The notes below the pieces were generated by a model. That model searched no databases. It had not been told where the DNA came from and was given only the letters and a program-made list of their open reading frames with translations. Shown here one piece after another: positions 1 through 5,319 of a stretch of DNA of 5,341 bases. This DNA comes from Demequinaceae bacterium UBA4004 (GTDB lineage Bacteria > Actinomycetota > Actinomycetes > Actinomycetales > Demequinaceae). Both the position numbers and the translations under genes were made by a program. The number at the start of each line of letters is the position of its first letter. The stretch's first letter is position 1. The DNA lies in NCBI GenBank assembly GCA_002384765.1, contig DGBM01000008.1, positions 1 to 5,341 of the forward strand, given 5' to 3'.

Positions 1-186
1 GACGCCGACGACGCCGACAAGCCCGACGCCGACGAGCCCGCGCCGGTAGCCGCACCGACTCGCAAGGGCTCGGACCGACCGCTCATCCCCACCCGCGCAT
101 GGGAGGACGAGGACGCCGCGTGGGGCGACGGCGGTTCCGCCAGCCGCGACGATGAGATTAAGCGGGATCGGCCGCCGCACTGGTAG
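1..186 (+). CDS. C-terminal end of an unrecognised acidic protein (partial)
   Basis: An open frame enters from the left edge and ends at TAG 184-186, giving the last 61 residues of a protein whose start lies outside the window. I do not recognise the family. The first 13 residues are a low-complexity Asp/Ala/Pro stretch built from repeated gacgccgac units. A Trp- and acid-rich patch (AWEDEDAAWGD, about residues 33-43) follows, and the protein ends in a charged tail DDEIKRDRPPHW (residues 50-61). The composition suggests a disordered cytoplasmic tail; no membrane segment or catalytic motif is visible. I have an impression that Asp-rich tails ending in PPHW recur in actinobacterial proteins, but cannot name the family. 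Its last 29 bases overlap the 3' end of the convergent zinc-ribbon gene, so no separate terminator fits between them. The frame is probably real because of the non-random tail, but with no start visible it is not certain. Confidence 0.65.
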   Translation, partial: DADDADKPDADEPAPVAAPTRKGSDRPLIPTRAWEDEDAAWGDGGSASRDDEIKRDRPPHW

Positions 187-418
187 CGGGCTTGGCCTCG
201 GTCTTCGCCTTGGCGGCGCTGGGCGCGCCTGCGGGGGCCGTCGCGCGCGAGTCCGTGCGATAGAACCCGGATCCCTTGAAGGTGACACCCGCGGCAGAGA
301 TGACGCGACGGAGGGCGCCCCCACACACGGGACACGTGGTCAGCGCGTCGTGATGAATCGACTGGATCGACTCGAAGCGGTGTCCGCACGCGCTGCAAGC
401 ATACGAGTAGGTCGGCAT
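158..418 (-). CDS. FmdB-family zinc-ribbon protein, Ruc-like redox chaperone
   Basis: The 86-residue protein opens with MPTYSYACSACGHRFE and carries two CxxC knuckles, C8-C11 and C29-C32, the zinc-binding signature of the FmdB/CxxC_CxxC_SSSS family. The segment FKGSGFYRTD (47-56) is the other hallmark of this family. Residues 57-86 are Ala/Pro/Lys-rich, with no predicted fold. This architecture, and the position beside the cyclo-ligase gene, match M. tuberculosis Rv0991c (Ruc), described as a chaperone activated by oxidation that works with DnaK; the tail is required to be unstructured there. By inference this protein is a cytoplasmic, thiol-switched holdase. It lies 9 bases downstream of the cyclo-ligase gene on the same strand. 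There is no ribosome binding site before its ATG; a good -10 box six bases upstream suggests a leaderless transcript. A general zinc-ribbon regulatory role is the alternative. The family assignment is firm and the chaperone role moderate. Confidence 0.93.
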   Translation of the reverse strand: MPTYSYACSACGHRFESIQSIHHDALTTCPVCGGALRRVISAAGVTFKGSGFYRTDSRATAPAGAPSAAKAKTEAKPATSAAADPA

Positions 419-424
419 GTGACG

Positions 425-430
425 ATTTTA
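425..430 (-). promoter_or_regulatory. Candidate leaderless -10 box for the zinc-ribbon gene
   Basis: Read on the minus strand, TAAAAT (five of six matches to TATAAT) ends six bases before the ATG at 418, which would put the transcription start on or next to the A of the start codon. Leaderless genes with this spacing are common in actinobacteria, and the gene has no Shine-Dalgarno sequence. The first three bases of the box are the TAA stop of the upstream cyclo-ligase. No convincing -35 box is seen at 16-18 bases. I saw no HAIR or CIRCE heat-shock operator. Confidence 0.5.
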
Positions 431-1057
431 CGCGTGGATTCGTGCCACTGATGACGGGGTGACCACGATGGTCACGGGTACGTCGTGCCATTCGCGTGGC
501 AAAGCGCGCACGTCCGCGTCGTGGAACTCGTCGTCAAACACCAGCGCGACGATGGGCACACCCGGCCGTGTGTCCGCCAGCGCCCGGTCGTACCAGCCCG
601 CTCCTTGGCCAAGGCGAGTTCCTCGCGTGTCGACACCCAGTGCGGGCACCACTATCAGATCAGCATCGGCGAGGCGGTCCGAAGGCAGAAAGTCTCCCGA
701 CGGTTCGGGCGGCCTGCCCGGCGCCCTTTCCGAAATATCGTCGGCGCTGGTGAAGACGCCCCAGCCGCGCACAAGGCCGTCCCCCAAGCGGGGCATCAGC
801 ACCTCGATGCCGCGGTCGTGAAGCGCCTGGATGAGCGGGAGCGTTCCGGGCTCATGGGCGCGCGAGGCGTACACCGACACACATCGGATCCCGTCCACCT
901 CGGGCAGCGTGAGCACCTGGTCGCGGAAGGACTCGGCGCTTTCGCTCATGCGTCGCTCGCCGCGCTGGAGTCGCGTACGGCGCACCGCACTTCGCCAGGC
1001 GGACTTGGCTTCGGCTGGGGGCATGGTGCGCGGATCAATGTGGGACAACGGGGTCAT
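428..1057 (-). CDS. 5-formyltetrahydrofolate cyclo-ligase
   Basis: This 209-residue protein belongs to the 5-FTHF cyclo-ligase (methenyl-THF synthetase) family. The reaction converts 5-formyl-THF plus ATP to 5,10-methenyl-THF, returning a storage or inhibitory folate to the one-carbon pool in the cytoplasm. The diagnostic segment is at residues 136-160: a VVPALGVD strand, then TRLGQGAGWYDRAL, the glycine-rich phosphate/folate-binding motif. The basic N-terminal helix (about 15-36) fits the ATP-binding start of the family, and the C-terminal HDVPVTIVVTP (191-201) matches the usual HDV.VD.VVTP ending. Length is slightly above the usual 180-200. The ATG at 1057 is preceded only by a weak GGGG; the next in-frame ATG at 1024 would give 198 residues and also has no good ribosome site, so the first 11 residues are uncertain. 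Spacing suggests co-transcription into the zinc-ribbon gene. The galU gene that often adjoins this gene in actinobacteria is not next to it. Confidence 0.93.
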   Translation of the reverse strand: MTPLSHIDPRTMPPAEAKSAWRSAVRRTRLQRGERRMSESAESFRDQVLTLPEVDGIRCVSVYASRAHEPGTLPLIQALHDRGIEVLMPRLGDGLVRGWGVFTSADDISERAPGRPPEPSGDFLPSDRLADADLIVVPALGVDTRGTRLGQGAGWYDRALADTRPGVPIVALVFDDEFHDADVRALPREWHDVPVTIVVTPSSVARIHA

Positions 1058-1155
1058 GACCCCATTGTGTCAAACCCTGGCGAACTGCGTGGGATGAGCC
1101 GGTTCGCGATAGTGGGCCCTGGTTGCATGGTGTCGGCGCCGCACAGGACAATGCC
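1058..1155. promoter_or_regulatory. Divergent intergenic region between cyclo-ligase and MoeA-like genes
   Basis: This 98-bp gap must hold start signals for both divergent genes. Two weak promoters can be drawn over the same bases. Rightward, GATAGT at 1108-1113 is a 4/6 -10 box with no good -35. Leftward, CACTAT (1114-1109) lies 16 bases from CCGACA (1136-1131). A perfect 6-bp inverted repeat, GCGAAC at 1080-1085 and GTTCGC at 1102-1107, has a 16-base spacer; it could be an operator or chance. None of these is strong. Confidence 0.25.
1145..1148 (+). promoter_or_regulatory. Ribosome binding site that decides the MoeA-like start
   Basis: AGGA lies seven bases before ATG 1156. The frame is open further upstream to ATG 1123, but that codon has no comparable purine-rich site. 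The protein from 1156 begins close to where MoeA homologues usually begin (SLEEHRADVL matching the usual S.EE....L), so 1156 is preferred. Confidence 0.6.
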
Positions 1156-2379
1156 ATGGTGACCTCGTGCAGCCTCGAAGAGCATCGTGCCGATGTTCTT
1201 GCCCTGCTCGCCCCCCTTTCTCCCTTGGATCTGACGCTTGCCGACGCCTTGGGGTGTGTCGCTGTTGCCGATGTGGTTGCCCGTACGGCAGTTCCGGCCC
1301 TGGGAATCGCCGCGACGGATGGTTTTGCCGTGAGGTCGTCCGACACGCGGGGGGCGCGGATGCGTCCGGTGACCCTGCCGGTGACTCACGACGTGCTCCC
1401 TGGGAACGGCCCTACCCGCCTCATGCCCTTCACCGCCGCCAGGATTGCGCGTGGAGGCGCGCTCCCGCATGGAGCCGATGCCGTCGTGGCCCGCCCTACG
1501 ACGGCCGCGGTGTCGCTGTTTCTTGATGCGGAGGTCGCAGTCGGCGAGGGAGTGGTCGACGAGGGCGGCCATTGGGGGGTTGGAGACGTGGTCGTGGCGG
1601 CCGGAACCCGGCTCGGCGCGGGTCACGTCGCGTCGATGGCGGCCTGCGGGTACGCCACGGTGAGGGTCCGTCCCGCGCCGCGGGTGGCGGTGGTGGCCGT
1701 GGGCTCCGAACTTCGGGGCCACATTGCAGCCGTGCACCCTTCGCTCGCTCCGCCCGAGCCCACCGTGGACGCCTCGGGCCCGCTGCTCGCGGCGATGCTC
1801 ACATCCGCAGGGGCGCGTGTGGTGCGCACGCTCGCCGTGCCGGACGACGGCCCGTTGCTGCGCCAGGCCATTGACGATGCGGCTCTTCAGGCGGACCTTG
1901 TCATCACCCTCGGAGGCGTTTCCGACGATTGGCACGACGTGGTGGGACCCGTGCTGACCCGCGCCTATGGCGGAGAACTTCGCCGCGTGAGGCTGATGCC
2001 GGGCGATCGGCAGGGACTCGGCACGGTCGATTCCAGGGACACGGCGCCCGTCGCGCTCCTGGCCCTGCCAGGAGATCCGGTCGACGTCGCCGCCGCGTTC
2101 GCCGGCTACGGCATCGACGCCATCATGCGCATGCGGGGGCTTGGCGTGGTGCGGCCGACGGCCACGGTCCAGCAGGGATGGCAGGCTCCCTTCGGCTTCG
2201 CTCAGGTGGTGCCGGTGCGCCGCGGGGAGGGCACCAGGGATCGCGTGGAACCGGTGGGGGACCCGGCGCGCCCGCTGTTGCGCGACATCGCGGCCGCCGA
2301 CGGTGTGGCGCTTGTCGCGGAGGACACCACTGAGGTGAAGAAGGGTGACGCACTCCCCATCCTGTGGTGGCAGCGATGA
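1156..2379 (+). CDS. MoeA/gephyrin-like protein, probable Glp-type division scaffold
   Basis: The 407-residue protein has the full MoeA layout: N-terminal MoeA domains (about 1-172), a MogA-like domain (about 176-315) and the C-terminal beta domain (about 333-405, including LLRDIAAADGVALV). Landmarks are IAATDGFAVR (51-60, for SAMDGYAVR), ARGGALPHGADAVV (98-111, for MTGAPLPEGADAVV), AVGSEL (181-186, for STGDEL), TLGGVSDDWHDVV (251-263, for TSGGVSVGD.DYV) and LPGDPVDVAAAF (304-315, for LPGNPVSA..TF). Canonical MoeA inserts molybdate into adenylylated molybdopterin. Here several conserved positions are altered: GDEL to GSEL, the MTG triplet lost, PGKP replaced by PGDR (282-285), and LPGNP changed to LPGDP. 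D55, E185 and D261 at the usual acidic positions remain. Gene order places it with Rv0994 (MoeA1) and corynebacterial Glp, a gephyrin-like partner of FtsZ. I infer a scaffold role in division, with the membrane protein at 3025 as receptor. True cofactor synthesis is the alternative. It overlaps the next gene by four bases. Confidence 0.85.
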   Translation: MVTSCSLEEHRADVLALLAPLSPLDLTLADALGCVAVADVVARTAVPALGIAATDGFAVRSSDTRGARMRPVTLPVTHDVLPGNGPTRLMPFTAARIARGGALPHGADAVVARPTTAAVSLFLDAEVAVGEGVVDEGGHWGVGDVVVAAGTRLGAGHVASMAACGYATVRVRPAPRVAVVAVGSELRGHIAAVHPSLAPPEPTVDASGPLLAAMLTSAGARVVRTLAVPDDGPLLRQAIDDAALQADLVITLGGVSDDWHDVVGPVLTRAYGGELRRVRLMPGDRQGLGTVDSRDTAPVALLALPGDPVDVAAAFAGYGIDAIMRMRGLGVVRPTATVQQGWQAPFGFAQVVPVRRGEGTRDRVEPVGDPARPLLRDIAAADGVALVAEDTTEVKKGDALPILWWQR

Positions 2380-2966
2380 GACCGGTCGCGCCTCGCCTGG
2401 AGCGCGATGGGGTGCGACTCAGGCTGCTCCGGCCGGGCGACGAGCGCGAGTGGTTGTCCTTGCGTGAACGCAATCGGGAGTGGTTGCGACCGTGGGAGGC
2501 GTCGTCGCCGCCGGGCACCCACGAGGCCACCATGTCGTTCCGCACCTACGTGCGCCGCGAACGCGCGTCGTGGCGGGCGCGCCGCACCTACCCCATGGTG
2601 ATTGAGCGGGACGGCGAGCTGGTGGGTCGCGCCTCGCTGGGTCGCGTCGAATGGGGTGCGGAACGCGGCGGGACGCTGGGCTATTGGGTGTCGAATCACG
2701 TGGCGGGTCAAGGCATTGCGCCCGCCGCCGTGGCGCTGCTGTGCGAGCACGCGTTCGCGGAGGGCCTGCATCGGATCGAGATCGCGATTCGCCCGGAAAA
2801 CACGGCGTCCCTGGCGGTGGTGCGCAAGCTCGAACTGCGCGAGGAGGGCATGCGCGCGTCGTATTTGTTTATCGATGGAGCGTGGCGTGACCATCGCATT
2901 TTCGCGGTGACGGCGAGCGAGAAGCGCACCGGAACGTGGTGGGCCGGCGCGATCGACCATTCCTGA
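2376..2966 (+). CDS. RimJ/RimL-type GNAT N-acetyltransferase
   Basis: This 196-residue protein has the GNAT fold signature of the RimJ/RimL branch, which transfers acetyl from acetyl-CoA to protein N-terminal amines or similar acceptors. Visible landmarks are RLRLLRPGDEREW (14-26), the beta-4/acetyl-CoA loop LGYWVSNHVAGQGIAPAAV (101-119) with A-G-Q-G-I-A standing in for the Q/R-x-x-G-x-G/A motif, HRIEIAIRPENTASLAVVRK (132-151), and the closing LREEGMRASYLFIDGAWRDH (154-173). The ATG at 2376 overlaps the upstream TGA as ATGA, the usual mark of translational coupling, so it is preferred over GTG at 2364, which would add four residues. The matching position in M. tuberculosis is Rv0995 (annotated rimJ). 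Whether it acetylates a ribosomal protein, or its neighbours, cannot be told from sequence; a link to the division genes around it is only suggested by context. Confidence 0.92.
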   Translation: MRPVAPRLERDGVRLRLLRPGDEREWLSLRERNREWLRPWEASSPPGTHEATMSFRTYVRRERASWRARRTYPMVIERDGELVGRASLGRVEWGAERGGTLGYWVSNHVAGQGIAPAAVALLCEHAFAEGLHRIEIAIRPENTASLAVVRKLELREEGMRASYLFIDGAWRDHRIFAVTASEKRTGTWWAGAIDHS

Positions 2967-3012
2967 CACTGACACGCCGCGCTAGGTCCCTGAGTCGTGC
3001 CCGACCCGGCCG

Positions 3013-3018
3013 TACCGT
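3013..3018 (+). promoter_or_regulatory. Candidate leaderless -10 box for the membrane protein gene
   Basis: TACCGT fits TANNNT and ends six bases before ATG 3025, the spacing expected for a leaderless start. No Shine-Dalgarno is visible in the 58-base gap before this gene. A weak -35 (CTGAGT, 2990-2995) lies 17 bases upstream. A second CTGACA-TAGGTC pair nearby has a spacer that is too short. Confidence 0.3.
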
Positions 3019-3024
3019 CGTGTC

Positions 3025-4044
3025 ATGCCTCCTGCAGGACTTCTCGCGATCGTCGCCGTAGGACTGGTGCTTGCCTACGTCCTGCCCCAGCGGATCCGCG
3101 AACGCAGCGACTATGCGTTGGTGCGTACCGAGGATCGCTACTCCGCTGACATGCGCGTGGTGCGGGCCACCGCGGCGCGTGTGGCTCCGGTCGATGCCGC
3201 GAGCGCTTCGACCGACGTTCCGTTGCTGGTCACGGGTGCGGCTCGCGTCCGTGTCGCCCAGTTGGGCCAGGCTCGTATGTCGCGCCCCAGCAGTCCGCTT
3301 GATCGCGCGGCCGCTCACGCGCAACGCGAAAGCCTTCACCTGCGCCGTGACCGGCTGGGCTCCATGGCGCAGCGAGCGGCTCGTGCACGCAGGCGCGCGC
3401 TGTTTTCTGCCGTTGCCACCGTGGTCACCGTGGTCGCATGGGTGCTCGCGTCCACCACGGGAACGCCGTCGTGGATCGCAGGTCTTGCGACCGGCGCCAT
3501 GGTGACGGTGGTGGGTGCCTCCGTGCGTGCCGGAGCTGCAGAGCGCAAGGCACTGGCGGAGATTCGTGCGGTGGACCGCGAGGTGCAGGCGGCGGCCACG
3601 GCGATGCGAGCCCTCAGGGTGGTGTCTGCCGCCCGTGCCAATGGCCAGCAAGCGCAGCCCAGCGAGGTCGCCACGCAGGCGATCCGCATCATCACCGCGA
3701 CCGACTTGGCGCCGCTCAAGGCCCCGGCCATCGCCCGACCGCGCGTGGCGCAGGCCCTCGATGAGGCGTCGGCTCGCGATGCGGCGCCGGCCTCACCCGA
3801 TGCCGACACCCCCGCTGGCGCGGCGTGGAAGCCCAAGACCATGCCGGTCCCCGCCTACGCGCTCAAGGCGTCGGTGCCTCAGCACACCGCCCGCCACATG
3901 TCGCAGGACGACTACGCGGCGTCGTCGCATGCGGCACACCAGGCGGCACGGTCGGACGCCGCCACGGATCACGCCAGTGACGATGCCCCGCGCACGGGCG
4001 CACTCGACGCGATCCTCGCGAAGCGTCGGCAGGCAAGCGCCTAA
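3025..4044 (+). CDS. Actinobacterial membrane protein, probable Glp receptor (GLPR-like)
   Basis: The 339-residue protein has three likely membrane helices: residues 4-20 at the N-terminus, and a pair at about 125-142 and 148-167 separated by a tight TGTPSW turn. Between the first and second helices lies a charged region that includes RTEDRYSADMRVVR (34-47) and a basic, helix-prone stretch (93-124). After the third helix comes a short coiled-coil-like segment (171-200), then about 130 residues of Ala/Pro/Asp-rich, probably disordered tail. In the tail a distinct segment, WKPKTMPVPAYALKA (268-282), stands out. The last residues, GALDAILAKRRQASA, could form a short amphipathic helix. The position two genes after a MoeA-like gene matches Rv0996 of M. 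tuberculosis and the corynebacterial Glp receptor GLPR. By inference it anchors the MoeA-like protein to the membrane at the division site. No enzymatic motif is seen. The membrane-protein call is firm; the receptor role rests on gene order and general form. Confidence 0.8.
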   Translation: MPPAGLLAIVAVGLVLAYVLPQRIRERSDYALVRTEDRYSADMRVVRATAARVAPVDAASASTDVPLLVTGAARVRVAQLGQARMSRPSSPLDRAAAHAQRESLHLRRDRLGSMAQRAARARRRALFSAVATVVTVVAWVLASTTGTPSWIAGLATGAMVTVVGASVRAGAAERKALAEIRAVDREVQAAATAMRALRVVSAARANGQQAQPSEVATQAIRIITATDLAPLKAPAIARPRVAQALDEASARDAAPASPDADTPAGAAWKPKTMPVPAYALKASVPQHTARHMSQDDYAASSHAAHQAARSDAATDHASDDAPRTGALDAILAKRRQASA

Positions 4045-4249
4045 CGCGCGCGAGCACGCCACGGTCAGTGGTCATCTCGTGCGGGGGACCGTCAGGGCCG
4101 CGAATAATCCTCTGAGTTCGCTGAGAATGGGAACCTTGCGTCCCGTCCAGCGTTGGTTCAGGAGTACCGACGCCACACGGCGGGAGGCGCGGAGCATGCG
4201 CCTCTCCGTGGGACACTGGGGCGTCATCGAACCGCTGGGAGTTTTGCAC
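4045..4249 (+). promoter_or_regulatory. Gap before the FKBP gene: possible hairpin and promoter
   Basis: No gene is supported here, although the FKBP frame stays open through it. Near the left end, CGCGCGAG (4047-4054) pairs with CTCGTGCG (4076-4083), with one G-T, enclosing a smaller CCAC/GTGG hairpin (4059-4062 with 4068-4071). This may end the membrane protein transcript but has no T-run. AATAAT at 4103-4108 is a 5/6 match to a -10 box, without a good -35, and would give an untranslated leader of roughly 135 bases for the lipoprotein gene. Confidence 0.3.
4237..4241 (+). promoter_or_regulatory. Ribosome binding site that decides the FKBP start
   Basis: GGGAG lies eight bases before GTG 4250. 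That start puts a basic K-H-R directly before a hydrophobic segment and a lipobox, as a lipoprotein signal peptide requires. The in-frame ATG at 4197 would add 18 residues ahead of the signal peptide and lacks a comparable site. Confidence 0.65.
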
Positions 4250-5209
4250 GTGAAGCACCGTCTTGCCCTTTCCGCCGCCCTTGCCGCGGCAGCCCTGTCA
4301 CTCGCGGCTTGCGCGCCGGCCGACAACGCCGACGGTTCGTCGAGTGCGTCGGCTGGCGCCACGGCGCAGCCCACCGCGGACGCGGTCGCGGCCGTCGAAC
4401 CTGATGCCGCACTTGAGGCGATGAAGTGGATTGACAACGGAGACGGTGTCGCCCCCGATCTTGAGGCCACCACGCCGATCAACTTCACGGTGTCCGGCGC
4501 GCGGCTGATCTCCGACGGTGACGGCGACCCGATCGAGTCGGGTCAGCTGCTGGCGCTCGACTACGTCATCAAGTTGGGAACCGACGGCTCCACGCTGTAC
4601 TCGACCTACGACAACGGCAGCGCCGAACAGGTGCAGTTGATCACGGGCCAAGTGGACCCCGCGATCGAGGCCGTGTTGAAGGGCGCTCACGTGGGCACCG
4701 ACTTCCTGTACGCGGTGCCGGATCGGGGCCAGGGAGCCAACATCATGCTGGTGACGGTTTCCGGTGTCAGCGACGTTCTGGACCGGGCCGAAGGTACTGC
4801 CGTGGCCCCGGTGGACGGACTTCCCAAGGTCACCCTTGACGCCGACGGCGCTCCGTCGGTGACGTACCCGACCACCACTAAGCCGGAGGGCCTTATCGCT
4901 CAGGACCTCATCGAGGGCGACGGCCCCGTGGTCAAGGACGGCCAGAGCGTGACCGTGCACTACTCCGGCTGGGTGTGGAACGGCGACAAGTTTGACTCGT
5001 CGTGGGATCGCGAGGCGCCGTCGACCTTCACGCTGACGTTCGGCGGCCTCATCGAGGGCTGGGTCCAGGGACTCGTTGGCAAGACCGTGGGCAGCCAGGT
5101 GCTGCTGGTCATCCCGCCGGAGCTTGGTTACGGCGATGCCGGCTCGGGCGACACGATTCCCGGCGGCGCGACGCTGGTGTTCGTGGTCGACATTCTGGCC
5201 GCCAACTAG
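4250..5209 (+). CDS. Secreted lipoprotein with two FKBP-type peptidyl-prolyl isomerase domains
   Basis: From GTG 4250 the protein is 319 residues. It starts with a basic tip (KHR), a hydrophobic segment (5-20) and a lipobox LAAC with lipidated Cys21, so it should be anchored on the outer face of the membrane. A Ser/Ala/Asp-rich linker (22-75) follows. Residues about 75-172 resemble a degenerate FKBP domain: ALDYVIKLGTDGSTLYSTYD parallels VHYSGWVWNGDKFDSSWD, but the aromatic pocket is poorly kept. Residues about 215-317 form a canonical FKBP domain: VHYSG (236-240), FDSS (248-251), GLIEGWVQGL (266-275), GYGD (293-296), IPGGATLVFVVDIL (303-316), with the usual Tyr, Phe, Asp, Trp and Phe pocket residues present. 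The family speeds cis-trans isomerisation of Xaa-Pro bonds; this one would assist folding of exported proteins. A good ribosome site supports the start. It ends before a strong hairpin terminator and appears to be its own transcription unit. Confidence 0.93.
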   Translation: MKHRLALSAALAAAALSLAACAPADNADGSSSASAGATAQPTADAVAAVEPDAALEAMKWIDNGDGVAPDLEATTPINFTVSGARLISDGDGDPIESGQLLALDYVIKLGTDGSTLYSTYDNGSAEQVQLITGQVDPAIEAVLKGAHVGTDFLYAVPDRGQGANIMLVTVSGVSDVLDRAEGTAVAPVDGLPKVTLDADGAPSVTYPTTTKPEGLIAQDLIEGDGPVVKDGQSVTVHYSGWVWNGDKFDSSWDREAPSTFTLTFGGLIEGWVQGLVGKTVGSQVLLVIPPELGYGDAGSGDTIPGGATLVFVVDILAAN

Positions 5210-5218
5210 CGGTCGTTG

Positions 5219-5248
5219 GGCGTCGGTGGCCTGCGGGTCGCCGACGCC
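5219..5248 (+). terminator. Hairpin terminator after the FKBP gene
   Basis: Bases 5219-5231 pair with 5236-5248 in a 13-bp stem with two G-T pairs and a four-base TGCG loop, starting ten bases after the stop codon. The outer eight pairs (GGCGTCGG with CCGACGCC) are perfect. A T-rich stretch, TTTCGTTCTT, follows at 5260-5269 after a short GC spacer. The offset T-tract is not classical, but GC-rich stems with poor T-tracts are usual in actinobacteria. Confidence 0.7.
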
Positions 5249-5267
5249 GCTGCGGCCGGTTTCGTTC

Positions 5268-5295
5268 TTGGGCGGCCGCGGCGAAGTGGTAGTCT
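5268..5295 (+). promoter_or_regulatory. Promoter of the tRNA gene
   Basis: A -35 box TTGGGC (5268-5273) and a -10 box TAGTCT (5290-5295) are 16 bases apart, giving a transcription start near 5301-5303 and a pre-tRNA leader of about 18 bases. The match to the TTG... and TANNNT patterns, and the place just upstream of the tRNA, support it. Confidence 0.55.
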
Positions 5296-5300
5296 GATCG

Positions 5301-5318
5301 TCGCTCCGCGAGGGGCGA
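5301..5318 (+). other. Hairpin in the pre-tRNA 5' leader
   Basis: TCGCTCC (5301-5307) pairs with GGGGCGA (5312-5318), with one G-T pair, around the loop GCGA (5308-5311), a GNRA tetraloop. It occupies nearly the whole predicted leader and stops one base before the mature tRNA 5' end, where RNase P would cut. Confidence 0.5.
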
Positions 5319-5319
5319 A

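Noticed and set aside
1..39. gacgccgac repeats as a possible repeat array
   Set aside because: Short, coding low-complexity sequence (Asp-Ala-Asp), with no spacer structure.
1069..1074. TTGACA on the minus strand just before the cyclo-ligase start as a -35 box
   Set aside because: It lies about 11 bases before the ATG at 1057 and no -10 hexamer follows at 16-18 bases, even if the start at 1024 is used.
1080..1107. GCGAAC/GTTCGC as a LexA (SOS) box
   Set aside because: The actinobacterial SOS box needs CGAAC and GTTCG about four bases apart; here they are far more widely spaced.
1123..1155. Upstream ATG at 1123 as the MoeA-like start
   Set aside because: The 11 extra residues have no family match, and the ribosome binding site fits ATG 1156.
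1054..1935. Long minus-strand open frame (293 residues) across the MoeA-like gene
   Set aside because: His/Arg/Gly-rich composition typical of antisense frames in GC-rich genes; the + strand frame has a clear MoeA domain layout.
4061..4092. ACGGTC/GACCGT inverted repeat as a terminator stem
   Set aside because: Only six pairs with a 20-base loop and no T-run; the nested pairing at 4047-4083 is a better structure.
3515..4249. Long open frame running into the FKBP gene, suggesting a 564-residue protein
   Set aside because: It is the +2 shadow of the membrane protein gene: Arg/Pro/Ser-rich and without domain character. The lipoprotein signal peptide and ribosome site place the true start at 4250.
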